Source: Zingiber officinale (taxonomy: Eukaryota; Streptophyta; Magnoliopsida; Zingiberales; Zingiberaceae). Taken from it: a stretch of 64,000 nt of DNA. The stretch is from NCBI RefSeq assembly GCF_018446385.1, contig NC_055989.1, positions 131,405,004 to 131,469,003 of the forward strand, read 5' to 3'. The position numbers were made by a program, and so were the translations under genes. The notes below the pieces were generated by a model, which searched no databases, was not told where the DNA came from, and was given only the letters and a program-made list of their open reading frames with translations. Positions 22,467 to 35,055 of the stretch are shown here, piece after piece (position 1 is the stretch's first letter; each line of letters starts with the position of its first letter).

Positions 22467-24536
22467 ATGGCGGCGAGTGAGTGGACGCCGGGCCTCATCA
22501 TGGTGGCCGTCGACGTGGTTTTCGCCGTCATGAACACTCTGATCAAGGAAGCCACTGAGCGCGGCCTCGACCGCGCCGTACTCATCACCCTCCGCCAACT
22601 CGTCGCCGCCCTCTTCATGGCCCCCGTCGCCTTCTTCCACGACAGGTCCCACTGTCATTCCCATCAGCATCCATCAAACCAGAGCATGAAGCTCTCTCTC
22701 TCTCTCTCTAATATGAATTGATCTGACTGATTGCAGGAAGACGAGGCCGAAGCTGACCTTGGAGATCTGTGTTTACCTCTTCTTCAGCGCATTGCTCGGG
22801 TGATTATGATTAATCTGGTCGTTTAGTTTCCGTTTGTGATCGAAAAAAAAAAACAGAATGATGGTTGAAATTGCAGGGCGTCGTTGACGCAGTACCTGTT
22901 CTACTTGGGAATGGAGTACACTTCTGCTGCGTTCGCCTGCGCTTTCCTCAACCTCGCTCCCGCCTTCACCTTCCTCATCTCGCTGCCGCTAAGGTACTCT
23001 TTCAACTTCCTCAAAATGTCACGTTAATGTTCGATTTTAGTAATCAGAAAACGTGGTGATCATTAATGGTTTCTCCAGATTAGAATCCCTCGACTGGAAG
23101 ACCAAACCAGGGCTGGCCAAGGCCCTGGGCGTTTTCCTCTGCTTCCTCGGCGTCACCGTGCTCACCTTTTACCAGGGGCCTGCGCTGCAACTCAGTCATG
23201 CATTTCGTCGAACACCCAGAGGGAGACCCGAAAGGGAGAGCTACTCGCCGTCAGGGAAATGGCTGAGGGGATCGGCGGCGCTGCTCGGCGGCAGCTTCTG
23301 CTGGTCGTCGTGGTTCCCGCTGCAGGCCAAAGTGGGGAAGAAGTACCCGGCGATCTACACCTCCACCGCAGTCATATTCTTCCTCGGGTTTCTTCAGGCG
23401 GCGGCCGTGAGCTTGGTCACCAGCAGAGGGAGGATCTCCGCGTGGCTTCTCGAGGATAAGTTGGAGATCGGCACCGTCTTCTTCGCTGTAATGTATCTTC
23501 TTCTGTTTAGTAAGAGAAATTTACCTTTTACTCTCCAGATTTATGGAATTATCAAAAGGTCCCTAAGCTTTGGTAATTTTATGGGCAGAAAATTAAAAGT
23601 GTTTTACAAAATATTAAAATAATATTCTTATCATATTTATCATTTATTTTTTTATTTCAATATTCTTTATTATTAGAGAAAAATAGTAACTTTAGTGGCC
23701 CCTCTACGCCCCATGATCTAAGAAGGACATGAGTAGAGAGATTTATCTTACTACGATCTTTATTAAAATTACTGATTGTCATAAATATTATACCTATCAA
23801 AATTACACTACATATTATTATTCTAATATTTTAGTAAAAAATATTTAAATTTAATTAAAAATTTAACTTGCTTAAAATTATTGTAATGATATTGTAGTGG
23901 CTACTATGTAGACTATAAAAGTTAGATGAGAAGTTCTGTTATTCCTAAAACATCTCAACTAAACATCTGTGGTCATTTTAAAAACAGTCAAACCTTAAGG
24001 GATGTTTTCAAAATTACTTTATAGGTCAACTGCTGAAAATATTTTTATAGTTTTACTATTACTACTTTGCCCTATACTTTTATGAATATTACTAAAATAT
24101 TTGTATAATTCATAGTTTTTTAAAGGAAAATATAATTCATGTGCATTTATATTATAAATAAATAAATAAAATAAAACCAGGGTGCTTTGGGCTCTGGTGT
24201 CGGCTTCTTGGCCATGTCATGGTGCGTGGAACAAAGGGGCCCAGTCTTCACTGCAGCATTCACTCCCCTCGTGCAAATTATTGTTGCAGCCATTCAATTC
24301 CTCTTCCTCCACCAACAAATCTTCCTCGGCAGGTATTATTTATTTATTTATTTATTTATTTAAATAAATATTAATGGTGTAAGTAAATTGGCAGTGTGTT
24401 GGGCTCAATTTTGGTTATTCTTGGGCTCTATTCTCTCTTGTGGGCCAAGCGCAATGAGGCCCATTTACTTCAACCAAAGCCCCAACGACCCATCGAAGCC
24501 CATGAACAGAGCCAACAAGCACAACCACAAGTCTAA
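22467..24536 (+). CDS. WAT1-related (UMAMIT/EamA) membrane transporter
   Basis: Six exons fit GT-AG rules and one frame: 22467-22645, 22737-22799, 22877-22993, 23079-23487, 24181-24332 and 24395-24536, giving 353 residues. The product has the ten-helix plan of plant drug/metabolite exporters with two EamA domains. Recognisable parts are ALITLRQL-type helix 2, YTSAAFACAFLNLAPAFTFL in the first domain, and SWCVEQRGPVFTAAFTPLVQI and LGSVLGSILVILGLYSLLWAK in the second, all typical of WAT1-related proteins. Family members move amino acids or auxin-related compounds across the plasma membrane or tonoplast; the substrate here cannot be told. The start is the first ATG, directly before MAASEWTPGLIMV. 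Length and C-terminus are normal. A Tat retrotransposon ends only 227 bases upstream. Confidence 0.9.
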
Positions 24537-27086
24537 TTCATGAAGCGATTATTTGGAATTCATGAGGTTGATTATAACTTTTCTATGATTAATTTAGAAC
24601 CATTATTTTAAAATAAAACACATATCTAGATTTATTTTATTAGAATAAAATACTTATCTTGTCGAATATTGAGTTTGTTTGCTATGATTTTGTTGCAAGC
24701 CACGCCACCAAGAAATTTGTAGTTACAAAGCATACAACTTTACCGCTACAACTTAGACAAGCAAGTAGTCATTTATTTTACTCAAACCTTTATCCAAGTC
24801 TTAACTTAGAATTTTTCTACAACTAGTTTCTTGAGTTAACTTGCACTTTTAGGGCAAGTAATCTTGTCGTCACCAAGTACTTAATGATCAATATAACAAC
24901 ATACACGGTGCAAGAATTATTCAATATTAAGCCGTGTCAATTAGATCCATTTAGCATCAACTTGTTAGTTACTTTATTAATAAAGGTTAAAGTCGCTTGT
25001 TAATCATTTATCTTACATCAAAGCGAGTTTTGACTTCCAAATTTTCAAGTTTGAACTAGTTGAATAAAAAAAAACTCAATTAAGTTAATCGAAAGACGCG
25101 AAAATCATTAGCCCAAAAGAATATTGATGTCCCAATCTAAATAAGATTGTGTGTGTGTGTGAGCATGTTTGAGTCGTACGGCCTACATGTTAAACATGGT
25201 AAAATGGTCGATTAATTAGACTTTTAAGCTATTTTGACTCTTGCATTTAGAGACAAATTAAACATGCCGGCTAAACACGGTTGCGGTGAATATTATATAG
25301 TAGAATTAGGTATCATATATCATGGGAAATAATTACTATTAATTAATTAAGAAGGATTAGGTTGGTGACATTCCAAGGGAGAATACTTACTATATATTTA
25401 TATAAGAAAGAATGTAGTTTCATATTTGGACTTTACCTTCTTCTTTATATAAGATATATTTTAATAATAATAATAATACAATCTACTCTTATTTTTTTAA
25501 GAAAAATAACAAAAGGTATGAGAGAATTGTATTAAAAGCAATGTCAAACCAATGACTAAGGATTCTATTATTTTATTTTCAATGTGTTTTTATGCAATTA
25601 ATTAGTGATTAAAGACGTGTGAACAAAAATGTCACGAGTCACGACCACATTGAACGAGGGGATATTGAGCGAGCCGCGTAGATTTCATGTCACATTGCAA
25701 GTCATTAATTAATTATATAGGTATTTATATACATTTGTTCATGATCGATCGACAACATGAAATGTCACGATCTCCATTAAAGGGATGCCGTATCAAGCCA
25801 TGCATCTCCCTATTGCTATTAATTAAATTCTATCTATATTTTTCTAAAAGAAAATTAAAAGTACGTAAAATGGTTTATTTATGAAAATAGCAATATTTTT
25901 AAATAATAAATATAGGAGATAAGTGAAACATTTTGGAAAGCTATTTATAACTTAGTCATTGCGCGTTGGAAAACTATAGCAAACCTATTGTAACAAATCT
26001 TCCCTTATAAAAATTAATTTAATATATCCCTTGATCTTAGCTCACGATATTATCAATTCTAAAATGAACAATCAGATAAAATCATTAATAAACTTTTTTA
26101 AAAAATCAATATAAAAAAATATTAACATAATAAACATTTTATTATGAACTTCGCTAGAATATTAGTTAGTAAAGATCATTTAATAAAATAGTAAGATTTA
26201 TTTAATTGAAATCTTGCTAGCACATGTGGCATGCCCTCCATGCTATTTTTCTTTCAAATGAAATAGTTTAGATTTATAAAAGTATTTAAAAAATAGTTGA
26301 AATCAAATATTTAATAATTTATTTAAGCGCCTTTTAAACAATTAGGAAAAGTATAGAGCATTTTAAAATTATCCTTTCTAAAAAAATAAATTTTGAAGTA
26401 TATCTTATAAATTCTAGCTACAGTTTGAGAAATGTTTTTTAGATTTAGATATTCTCAAACCTCTATATTTTTTTACCAAAACTGAGACTTAAAATACGTC
26501 TAAAAAACTAAAAAAAGCACATTACCACTATACTGTTGCCTTACTTCTTAGACCTCTATAGTTGTTAATGATACAAGAAGTGATCAGTGCTATATTCCTA
26601 TCGTCAAATATAAGTTGTGCTCAATTCATATATATATAGAGAGTGATTAGTTCGATCTTATGAAAATATTTTACTGGTCGTTGAGATTAATTCAGAAAGT
26701 ACAAATAGGGGCCTAGCAGATAGCCCAATATCACGAGTGATTAGAATATCATGGGCATATGAAATGTTCCATGTGGGAATTGAATTCTCGTTACATGAGT
26801 CCGTCCTAACTCTTACTATCACATTGTGCCTCGGGAGGCAAGTTATGCCTACTTCATATATCAAAAGTTGATACGACACCTCAAGTGCTTCTCCACGTTC
26901 ATCCCAAGGCATTTAGAAGAGAGATAAATCATGATGATCGAATGATATATTTTTAAGTGAGAGATTTTATTCCCTAGGAGAATAATCCATATGATTCGAG
27001 TCTTATTTTCATTTGACAATCTACTAACTATTACCAACTCAGTTACCCATGGAGACAAGTTATGCCTACTTTTTTTTAGTTGGTAC
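24537..27086. other. AT-rich intergenic DNA
   Basis: No gene is seen. There are simple repeats (ATTT)n at 24339-24366, just inside the WAT1-like gene's last intron, GT repeats near 25150 and ATA repeats near 25465. A string GAGRCAAGTTATGCCTACTT recurs at about 26835 and 27052, suggesting remnants of an unidentified transposon between them. Confidence 0.5.
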
Positions 27087-28310
27087 TGTTGGTGTAGATT
27101 GCATTAATTAGGTGCAGGTTGCATTAACAGTTTGATTTTAATGTATGACAAATAAGTTAAAGTTATACGGATTGTTTATCTAACGCTTCTACTAAGTATG
27201 CAGGAGTTGACTAGTCTGAAGGACCTGACACTAGGATGAAATTTAGCTAGGTCCATGGGGCTCGATAGCTGGTGAGAAATCTAGCTAGGTCTATGGGTCC
27301 GATAGTTGGTGTGAAATCCAGATACCTCCACGAGGCCCGATATCTGACGGGAAGTCCGGTTGGGTCCGCGGGACCTGACAACTGGCCGAAGTCCAGTTGG
27401 GTCTCCGGACTTAACAACTGGTGGGAAGACCTGATGGGTCAGAGGTAAGTCGAGTGACTACAAGTGGTAAGTAAAAATAAGCAACTGGATGAGAGATCCA
27501 GTAAGAACACGTTCCTCATAGAGAACTGTAGGTGTCGATCCATCTTAGGTCAATTTAGGAAACCTGAACTAAGACATTGACTAGATCCCGGTCTTGGAGA
27601 GACAGGATCTAATTACTACTCATATTCTAGTATGTTGTGCTAACTCTGTTTTATAGGGAAAAATATATTTTTAGGTTGCCCAGGACTAACCTTTTCTGCA
27701 GAGGAAAGCTACTAAAGAAAAGAGGTCCGGGCGCTCGAAAGAAGTCCGAGTGCCCGGACCAAGCTCACCCGGGCAGGCCCCAGGCGCATAGGCGGTCTAG
27801 GCCCTCGGAGTTGGTCCAGGCACCTGGATCCGAAACTTCATCCACAAGCTGACGTGGAGCGCGTCGGTTGGCCGAGCCAAGTAGTCCAAGCTCCCAAAAT
27901 GGGCCTTATAAAGGCCTTCGACCCGGAGCTTCAAAACAACAACTACTACAAGTTTTTTCTTGCTCGATACTCTAAAAAGGCTCCCGCAACGCTGCTACAC
28001 TCCACTAACAACTGATGACCAAAACTTTTCAATTCTATTGTTGTTGTTGGTAACTTTTTCTAGTTCTTGTACTTACCTCCTATAACTTGTAATCTTTTGC
28101 GAACTGTTAGTAGATTGTCCAATGAAAGTATTCGACGAGTGCGGACATTGGAATAGGAGTCGTCGAAGGCTCCGAACCAAGTAAAACTTGATTTGTTAGT
28201 ATTAGTTCATTTTTTTCTTTCGCTGCATACTTCGATTAATTCGCTGTCGATTTTCATGATCGCTATTCACCTCTCCCCTCTCTCTCTCTAGCGTTCTTTT
28301 CAATCCTACA
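27087..28310 (+). mobile_element. Solo copia-type LTR
   Basis: 1224 bases from TGTTGGTG to CCTACA, flanked by GGTAC (27082-27086) and GGCAC (28311-28315), a one-mismatch target duplication. The text follows the LTR at 62684-63777 (repeats of a ...GTCCGGTTGGGTC...-like unit, a GC-rich palindromic stretch at 27720-27850, TATAAA at 27907-27912, then an AACGAAAGTA-like leader region). No internal region adjoins it, so it is probably a solo LTR. Confidence 0.8.
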
Positions 28311-28453
28311 GGCACAATGTATCCAATTTACGCCAATTAATCCTAAGGATTACTAATCTAGTCCTATAAAAATTTTCATCAACTACCAAAATAAATCAGG
28401 AAGTATTATAAAAATAAATCAGAAAACACTCGCAATTCGCATTCGCCCCATTA

Positions 28454-28740
28454 GAGCATCCACACGAGCTTCTCTATCCAAAATGTATAATTTAGGGTAA
28501 AAAAGTTACTTTATTAAATTTAGATATCCACTTTTCAAAACATCATATATCAGCTTCCCTATTTCTTCTCTCTCCTCTATAATGTTTAGGAAATGGAATC
28601 CATTCCCTAAATTTAGAGAAGTACTGTTCATAAATGCATAATTTAGGGAATGGATAGGGTAGCTAATGTAAAGATTTTTTAACTACCCTATTTAAACTTT
28701 AAAGTAAAATCTTTAAATAGGATATCTGATACATATGCTC
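28454..28740. mobile_element. Tourist-like MITE
   Basis: 287 bases starting GAGCATCCACACGAG and ending with the inverse of GAGCATATGTATCAG, flanked by TTA (28451-28453 and 28741-28743). The GAGCATCC start and TTA duplication are typical of Tourist/PIF miniature elements. The interior has inverted stretches around TTTAGGGAATGGA. Confidence 0.8.
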
Positions 28741-28743
28741 TTA

Positions 28744-29840
28744 AATGAGAGGGTGATAATGCATTTGCCCACCTTATCATCAAAATGATGGAGGGATTCG
28801 TATTCAGCGTGCAAGAGTGTGACAAAGAGATGGTAGAATTTGTGGAAAATACATAACTCTTATCGACATCAGATAACGATTGAAAAGACACTGTAGACAA
28901 CAAGACTTACGACCATCACTATATAGGAAACGAGTCGTCGTTGCAATAGATCATGGGGGACAAACAACAACTAGATCTGAAGCCACAAAGGTATGAGGGT
29001 GTTTTGATAAATATTAAAATTTGACATCATTTTGAGAATGTTCTAAAACTTAGGGGCATTTTATAATTTCACCTCTACTACTATTAATAAATAATAATAC
29101 CCAAATTAAAAAAAAAATCTGACATAGTAGGAGATAAATACAGATAACATTAAATTTAAATACATAATAGTATAAATTCAGATTATGAGTTCTTGAAAAT
29201 TGATTTTTGATCATTCCGTTAAAAATATTATGCACCTACCATATAGGTCTTGGGGCTAAAGTATTTATATCAATTACTCTATTCAAAATTTTTATCTTAA
29301 ATTTTAGATAAAATAATTAAAAAATATTTAAATTAATTATTCTATCTATTCTCTAAATTTAATATATATAAATAATATTTTTTTTTTTAATTTAGGGGAT
29401 AGTAATTTTTATATCCTAAATTATATATTTTAATAACGAAACTGGTATAGATTTCTAATATCCAAATTTTAACGATTTGTGCACGGTCGGTGAGAGATGA
29501 CGTCAGGCGATGGAGGCTAATCACATTAATTAATTAAATCCTAAACTAACCATCTAAATTTGGATACTTCATTTTGCATTTGAAGCAGCCAACTCGCATT
29601 AAATCATAGATTTCATATTTTATTTTAAATATTTTATTAATAAATGCTATAAATAATATTTTATTTTATTTTTTAAATCTGACATTGGTAAATGATTAAT
29701 TATTGACTCATAGAAGAACCTCAACCTGTGGTTTAAGTTTAGTAGTATTTTATCAATGTCGAAATTTAACGGTGAATTTTATAATTCTAGTTATGCGCCG
29801 GTTTAATCAAACCAAGCAAATTTAGTCAATCGGACCGGAC
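28744..29840. other. AT-rich intergenic DNA
   Basis: No supported gene. The stretch 29240-29450 is rich in TTTAGATAAAATAATT-type inverted strings and may be another decayed miniature element, but no clean ends were found. Confidence 0.4.
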
Positions 29841-29844
29841 CGGA

Positions 29845-29880
29845 CACGTGCGGTCCCACTGAGCACTACGCTCTATTTAT
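29845..29880 (+). promoter_or_regulatory. G-box and TATA region of the first RING-H2 gene
   Basis: A perfect G-box CACGTG lies at 29845-29850 and a TATTTAT box at 29874-29880, 77 bases before the ATG. G-boxes bind bZIP and bHLH factors in light and ABA responses. Use here is inferred. Confidence 0.5.
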
Positions 29881-29956
29881 TATTGTCCCCTAACTCCAAA
29901 CCACCACCACCACCACCTTCGCCGCCGCCATTGCGTCGCCGACTGCTCCTCCGGCG

Positions 29957-30433
29957 ATGGGCTTCCCCTCCGTCTGCTACACGGTGATTCTGCCCCGGCC
30001 CGTTGCAATCGTACTCCACTTGCTCGAACGCCTAAAGCTCGCCGTCTCCGCCGCGCTCTTCTTCGTAGGCCTCGCTTCCTCCTCCTCCGCCGCTGCCGAC
30101 AGCTTCTACCCTTTCGGCTACCCCATCTATCTCTCCGATTCCCCCATTCCACCAGCTGCCGTCAAGTCCCGCCTCCCCGTTGTCCGCTTCTCCACCCTCC
30201 GATCCGACGCCGCGCCCCTCTGCGCCGTCTGCCTCGCCGCCCTCGAACCCCGCCACGAGGTCCGCCATCTCGGGAACTGCGCACACGTCTTCCACAAGGC
30301 CTGCATCGACAAGTGGGTCGACGTCGGCCAGGTCACCTGCCCCCTCTGCCGTGCCCTCCTCCTCCCCGGGCCGCCCAGAAGCCACCAGCATCAACCGGAG
30401 GAGGTTAGCCCTAGGTCTCATTCAATTGGCTAG
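29957..30433 (+). CDS. RING-H2 finger protein, BRH1-like E3 ubiquitin ligase
   Basis: A single-exon gene of 158 residues. The N-terminus MGFPSVCYTV and a hydrophobic segment (about residues 27-44) are as in the BRH1/XERICO-like group of small membrane-associated RING proteins. The RING-H2 motif is complete: C89, C92, C108, H110, H113, C116, C128 and C131, with the conserved Trp at 120 and Pro at 129 after the seventh ligand. The finger would bind an E2 enzyme and ubiquitinate unknown targets. Homologues respond to brassinosteroid, chitin or ABA. The gene is extremely GC-rich compared with its flanks, a monocot trait. A second gene with the same start and spacing lies at 39777. Confidence 0.9.
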   Translation: MGFPSVCYTVILPRPVAIVLHLLERLKLAVSAALFFVGLASSSSAAADSFYPFGYPIYLSDSPIPPAAVKSRLPVVRFSTLRSDAAPLCAVCLAALEPRHEVRHLGNCAHVFHKACIDKWVDVGQVTCPLCRALLLPGPPRSHQHQPEEVSPRSHSIG

Positions 30434-31933
30434 GGTTTCTAACTCTTCTCTGCTTGTAATACAAAAAATGTTCCTCTTCCTCCTTTGATTTTCCTCTTTA
30501 TCAATGAATACCTGGCGATCGAGTGCATCAAGAACCCTAATGTTAGATTTGGTCACAAATCAACCAGCAAAGCACTTGGTCATGAAACTACCCACTTCTC
30601 ATCGTCATTGCGAATGATCACAAGTGAAAAATTATCGAAAGCTACATCATTGATCCAATGCTTGCTCACTCTATGAATTCCAATCTTTTCCTTAAGAAAA
30701 AAAAGGAAAGAACTTAATTAGCTTGAGCTTGCAACTACTTTCTGTTTCTTCAGACATTAATTTGCTTATACTTTCCATATCAAAACCACCCATGCGTGTA
30801 AACTCTGGGAAATGAACAACCTACCTTTGGCTTCTGATTGCAAGGACAGAAATCATTTGGTTGGACTTTGTTCATCTTCTTCATGAGTGCTAGATGAAAA
30901 ATATACCAGAAATAATTGTTTCTCATTCTAACTTGCCTATTGGTGGTGGATCTTAATCAGCTGTTTCAGTGCCAGGGTTAGATAGATCCCAAAGCTTCTT
31001 GTCTTGTTCTGAAGCATGGTAGGTAGACTAGTATGGAATGCTTTAAAGCCCAAGTAAAGTGTAGGAAAATAGTCTGCCAGATGATGCAACTGTTGGTAAA
31101 TTCTTTAAGGCAACTCTTAATCACTCTTCCTCAAAAACCTGACACCATTCTCTCAGTTATTCATTTATTGAAACCTGTTTGCTGACAGAATCATTGTGTA
31201 TAGAGATTAAACAAGTGGTAAAACCTGATCTTAGATTTGAATTGATGAATACTTGTACCTGAAAAATGAATATGATGAGGGAGGGCATTGTGCCATTAAG
31301 AATACTGTGATGGTGATGAAAAGGAACTGCAGAGGTGACTAGATCAATTGTAGCAAAATTGATCAAGGTACTATGTCAAAATGAGCAGTACCTTTCTAAC
31401 ATTGATCACACCAGTGATGGGTCCCAAGCTTGAGAAATTGGAGCAAGTGGTACAGGGTTCATTTATGAAGATCATTGTGCCTGTCCCTAGGTTCTCTCTG
31501 GTAATTTGAGAGTTGTATTGAACAAGAAGATGATGAAGGCACCTTTTAGAAAAGAATTCTCTAGTTCTTCCTGATGCATTAAGCATTGTTCTTTAGAGAA
31601 AAATATTCTTGCTCAGAAAAAAAAACAAAGAATTATATTCTTAAATACATTTTAAGCAAGAAAGTGACTTGAAATCAGTAGAAACTTTGATAATAACTTG
31701 ATACCATATCATCATTCTTGTAAAGTTATACTTGATATAATTGTTTTGTTCAACTCTGCATGAGATTATATAATGACTAATGGTCAAATTAGTTAAATTA
31801 TTTTTTACTAATTAACATTATCTTTCTCCATGCTTGCCACATTGCTGATATGAAAAGCAAGCAAAAACAAACACAACCAAGTCAAGGTGGTAAAGAACAA
31901 AAGAGTAAACGACAAACTTGAAATGCTGCATTT
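30434..31933. other. 3' flank and intergenic DNA after the first RING-H2 gene
   Basis: The first 300 bases probably include the 3' UTR, with AATACA and ATGAATACC-type A-rich strings. The rest has only short open frames without recognisable motifs. I see no gene. Confidence 0.4.
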
Positions 31934-31938
31934 AATTC

Positions 31939-32758
31939 TGTTGGTCCCGGTCGATCAGCGGAAGAGGATTGAGTTGTCTAAAACACTAAAAATAAATCTT
32001 TTTCATTTTTCGACTCAAATTAGTAATACAATTAAAATAGAAATAACAATTTAAAGAAAATAAGTAAAAGATATCAGAATTTATTTGGTTATAATCTAGA
32101 TGGTTATTAATCCAAGACAGTAGAAAGCTCACTAAGAACTTCCTTCATTGAAGACGGAGAAGTTTTTTACACACAATGAAAGCTTAGAAAAGATTAGGAA
32201 AGTGAATATACAAGTTGTTATTTATTTTTTAGGTTCAGGAGTTTTTTTATAGTCCTTGGGAAAGCTCGTGGATAAAACTTTATCCATGGTCAACGACTCA
32301 TTTCAGCCTAGTCGAAGGTGCTTTCCATAGCCTTGGAAGACGCCTTCCATAGAAGGCGCGGAGGCGCCTTCAACAGCCTTTGAAGGCGCCGCTAACAGTA
32401 CTTGCAGCTTCATTTCACTCTTTTACTGCTGTGATCTCTCGATGAATTCGATCATCGGAATAAGGTTCACCCGAATCTAATTTTCAGCCTTCTCCTCGAG
32501 CAGATTTCCTCTCCGGCTTTTCGTCCCTCGAATGTTGCACACGTCCTTCTCGTCCACCGGCGTCTCTTCCGTAATATCTCGTTCTTTGGACGCACCGAAC
32601 CCGTCAGTTCTCTCCCGTGCCGTCCTTCTCGCTAGCTGCATCTTCCGCTCGACTTTCTGTGCTCCTAAGTTTCTACATAATTAGACACAAGGATCAAAAC
32701 ATAATAAAATCTAACTTAATTTATTTGATCACATAAAGATAATTTTGAGATACCAGCA
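31939..32758 (-). mobile_element. Solo copia-type LTR, minus orientation
   Basis: 820 bases with TG...CA ends and a perfect target duplication AATTC (31934-31938 and 32759-32763). Orientation is from the minus strand: TATAAAAAAA at 32251-32242, and an end GGGACCAACA like the copia LTR ends at 56511 and 63777. A GC-rich palindromic stretch (AAGGCGCCTT-type) lies at 32310-32400, upstream of that TATA box. No internal region is present. Confidence 0.82.
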
Positions 32759-32763
32759 AATTC

Positions 32764-35047
32764 CACTATGTTTGTTGGCTGCTTCTGTATGAACAAAATG
32801 GGGCCTGTCCGTCAAGTCTTTGTTTATCAAATTAATTCAAATCTTTGCTAGACACCATCCTTCTTTGTTAAGAATACAAAAAAGAAATTATAGTTTACTT
32901 GTTTGAGAGAGAACTTTCTAGAGAGAACTCTAGTTCCATGTGTTCCATGTGTGTTTGTATCATATGAAGTGCCCTCAGTTATTGGTTTGCTCCAAAATTA
33001 TGGATCGAGGACTTCAAAGTCTCGATAATGCGTTCGGTGAGAACATTTTGACAATCAAGTGGGAAGTGTAGATTGGTTTTTTAGGGGGTTCATCCAATGT
33101 TCAACGCATGGTCGATTAGAATTTTTTGTGCGCGCGAGTAGCTTGAGGGAACCTCATGAAGATGTTGAGTGATCTTCATGATCGGCCTTTGAGCGCTATC
33201 AAAAAACACTTGGTTGGACGACGGAGTCGAAGCACATTAGCTTGCTTGAGTTGGAGTTCACCTATCTATCCTATGTTATCTATTTCTTCAATGGGATTGC
33301 ATACATCCAACCTCTAACATTTCTTAAACACTTGGGTTCATATTTGAACAGAGAATGTCATTAATTAGAGAAAAACCTTGCCCTCAACCTTCATATTAAC
33401 TCAGACTAAAAGTCAAATTAGATTTTTTTTTATTTAATCTTTGATAGTACATTTGGAATTCTTAACATGCCATTCTAGAAAATTCTAGAAAGTTCATGTG
33501 GTGTAGAGGACAATATTGGACGTTAAAATTGAGCATACTATTTGAGTTAATTAATGTGACTGCTTACTTTTCTTTAAAGTTTGACCATAATTAAGTCAAA
33601 TTTGTCATCTCCTTCTTTCTTTATAGTTATCAAATTTAATGCAAATGATTTACTACTATATAATTATAATTAGTTATCAAATCACAATATTATAATTAAA
33701 ACTCTTTCAACCAAATATGAATGGATAGATATTAAGAAACTTTTTTGTATCTCAAATAGAGCCCAAATTAAAATCAACTAAAATAGAGCCCGATAAAGGC
33801 CCAAATGGACTATTAATCAAATATTTATTTTTATTTCTAAAATCAATCAATGAGAAAGTGTTTTAAATTGAAAAATATATCAAAACATTAAAAGGTTTGA
33901 AGTAAGAGATAGGCCATGAAAACTAGTCCATGATGATTTAAATATTTATTTTGAAAAATTAAAGAGGATAAAAGGGCCTTTCTTTATTATTTAGAATCAC
34001 CCTCTATTTTAATTTTTTATCAACTATCCTTAACTATTGTATCTTAATCATATTATTATCTCTTTTCCATTTTTTCTTATCTAAATCTACACATTAAGCT
34101 ACGAATTTATAATTACTACACAGTTATAACATTTAGGATTTTGTAGTTGTTATACAGTCATAGTAATTATATATAGTTTCGTAGTTACGATAATCAAGTT
34201 GCCACATAATTATAGCAGCTGTGATTTGTAGCTGCACAGTTGTTACAGTTACAATGTAAATGTTATAAATCATAAATTTTAAGAGATCATAACTTTTAAT
34301 TAGAGTTGAATTACACAACGTATAATATATCAAATCGAAATCTATAATTGATTATAGGATAGAACTCACAAGGGCTCAATTTTATGTTAAAAAAATATTA
34401 TTTAAATCTTTTTCAAAAATGTTGAATAATTTAATCCTAATTCTTTTTTCATACGATAACAGCTAAGAAATTATAGTTACTATAATTATGTGATAAATTA
34501 ACTGTTATATGATGTTATAGTTATTATAACTTGTCAATTTTGTAAGTCTCGATTGAGATAAAAAAAAATTATAGAAAAAAGATAATAATATAAATAAATT
34601 ATAGTTATATAGTACAAGTAGTTCGATAATTATATTCGAAATGTCATATCCTTTTATAAAAAAAATTAATATAGGACGTTCTTTCACGATTCTATCAAAA
34701 AAAAAAAAAAAAAAATGGGTCTCATAATAAGTTGTTATTATTATATTTGTACTTTACCTCTATGGGGGAGACAAGATAGAGAGACAAAGGAAGTGTTCAA
34801 TGTTCCCACGCACTGAAATAATTTAATTAGATAAAAATATTTTTATGTTGACTCTCAGGCTCTGGTGTCTGCCATGCTTGGCCCATTTCCACCGCCACCG
34901 CACGGCGGCGGCCACCACCACCGCCGTGGTCACGAGGGGCAATTAATGGAATTAATGAGACATGGCCCACAATTCCCATGGAGGCAGGCCATGAATGAAG
35001 AGTGGGGTTGACATAGGTGCATGCACTTGGGCATGATTTATTCTTTA
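32764..35047. other. AT-rich intergenic DNA
   Basis: The stretch 32880-33330 has a different, less AT-rich composition and may be a decayed transposon, but no motif was recognised. A GC-rich island at 34858-34995 is treated in the findings. Otherwise nothing is seen. Confidence 0.4.
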
Positions 35048-35055
35048 GTCATGCT

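Noticed and set aside
23053-23622. Single 189-codon gene as read without splicing
   Set aside because: Its first and last parts run through introns. The spliced WAT1-like model explains the sequence with consistent GT-AG sites.
26658-26912. Minus-strand 84-codon frame as a gene
   Set aside because: No motif, and the region has transposon-like repeated strings.
29880-30421. Arginine-rich and glycine-rich frames opposite to the first RING-H2 gene
   Set aside because: They are shadow frames of a very GC-rich coding sequence. The plus frame has a complete RING-H2 finger.
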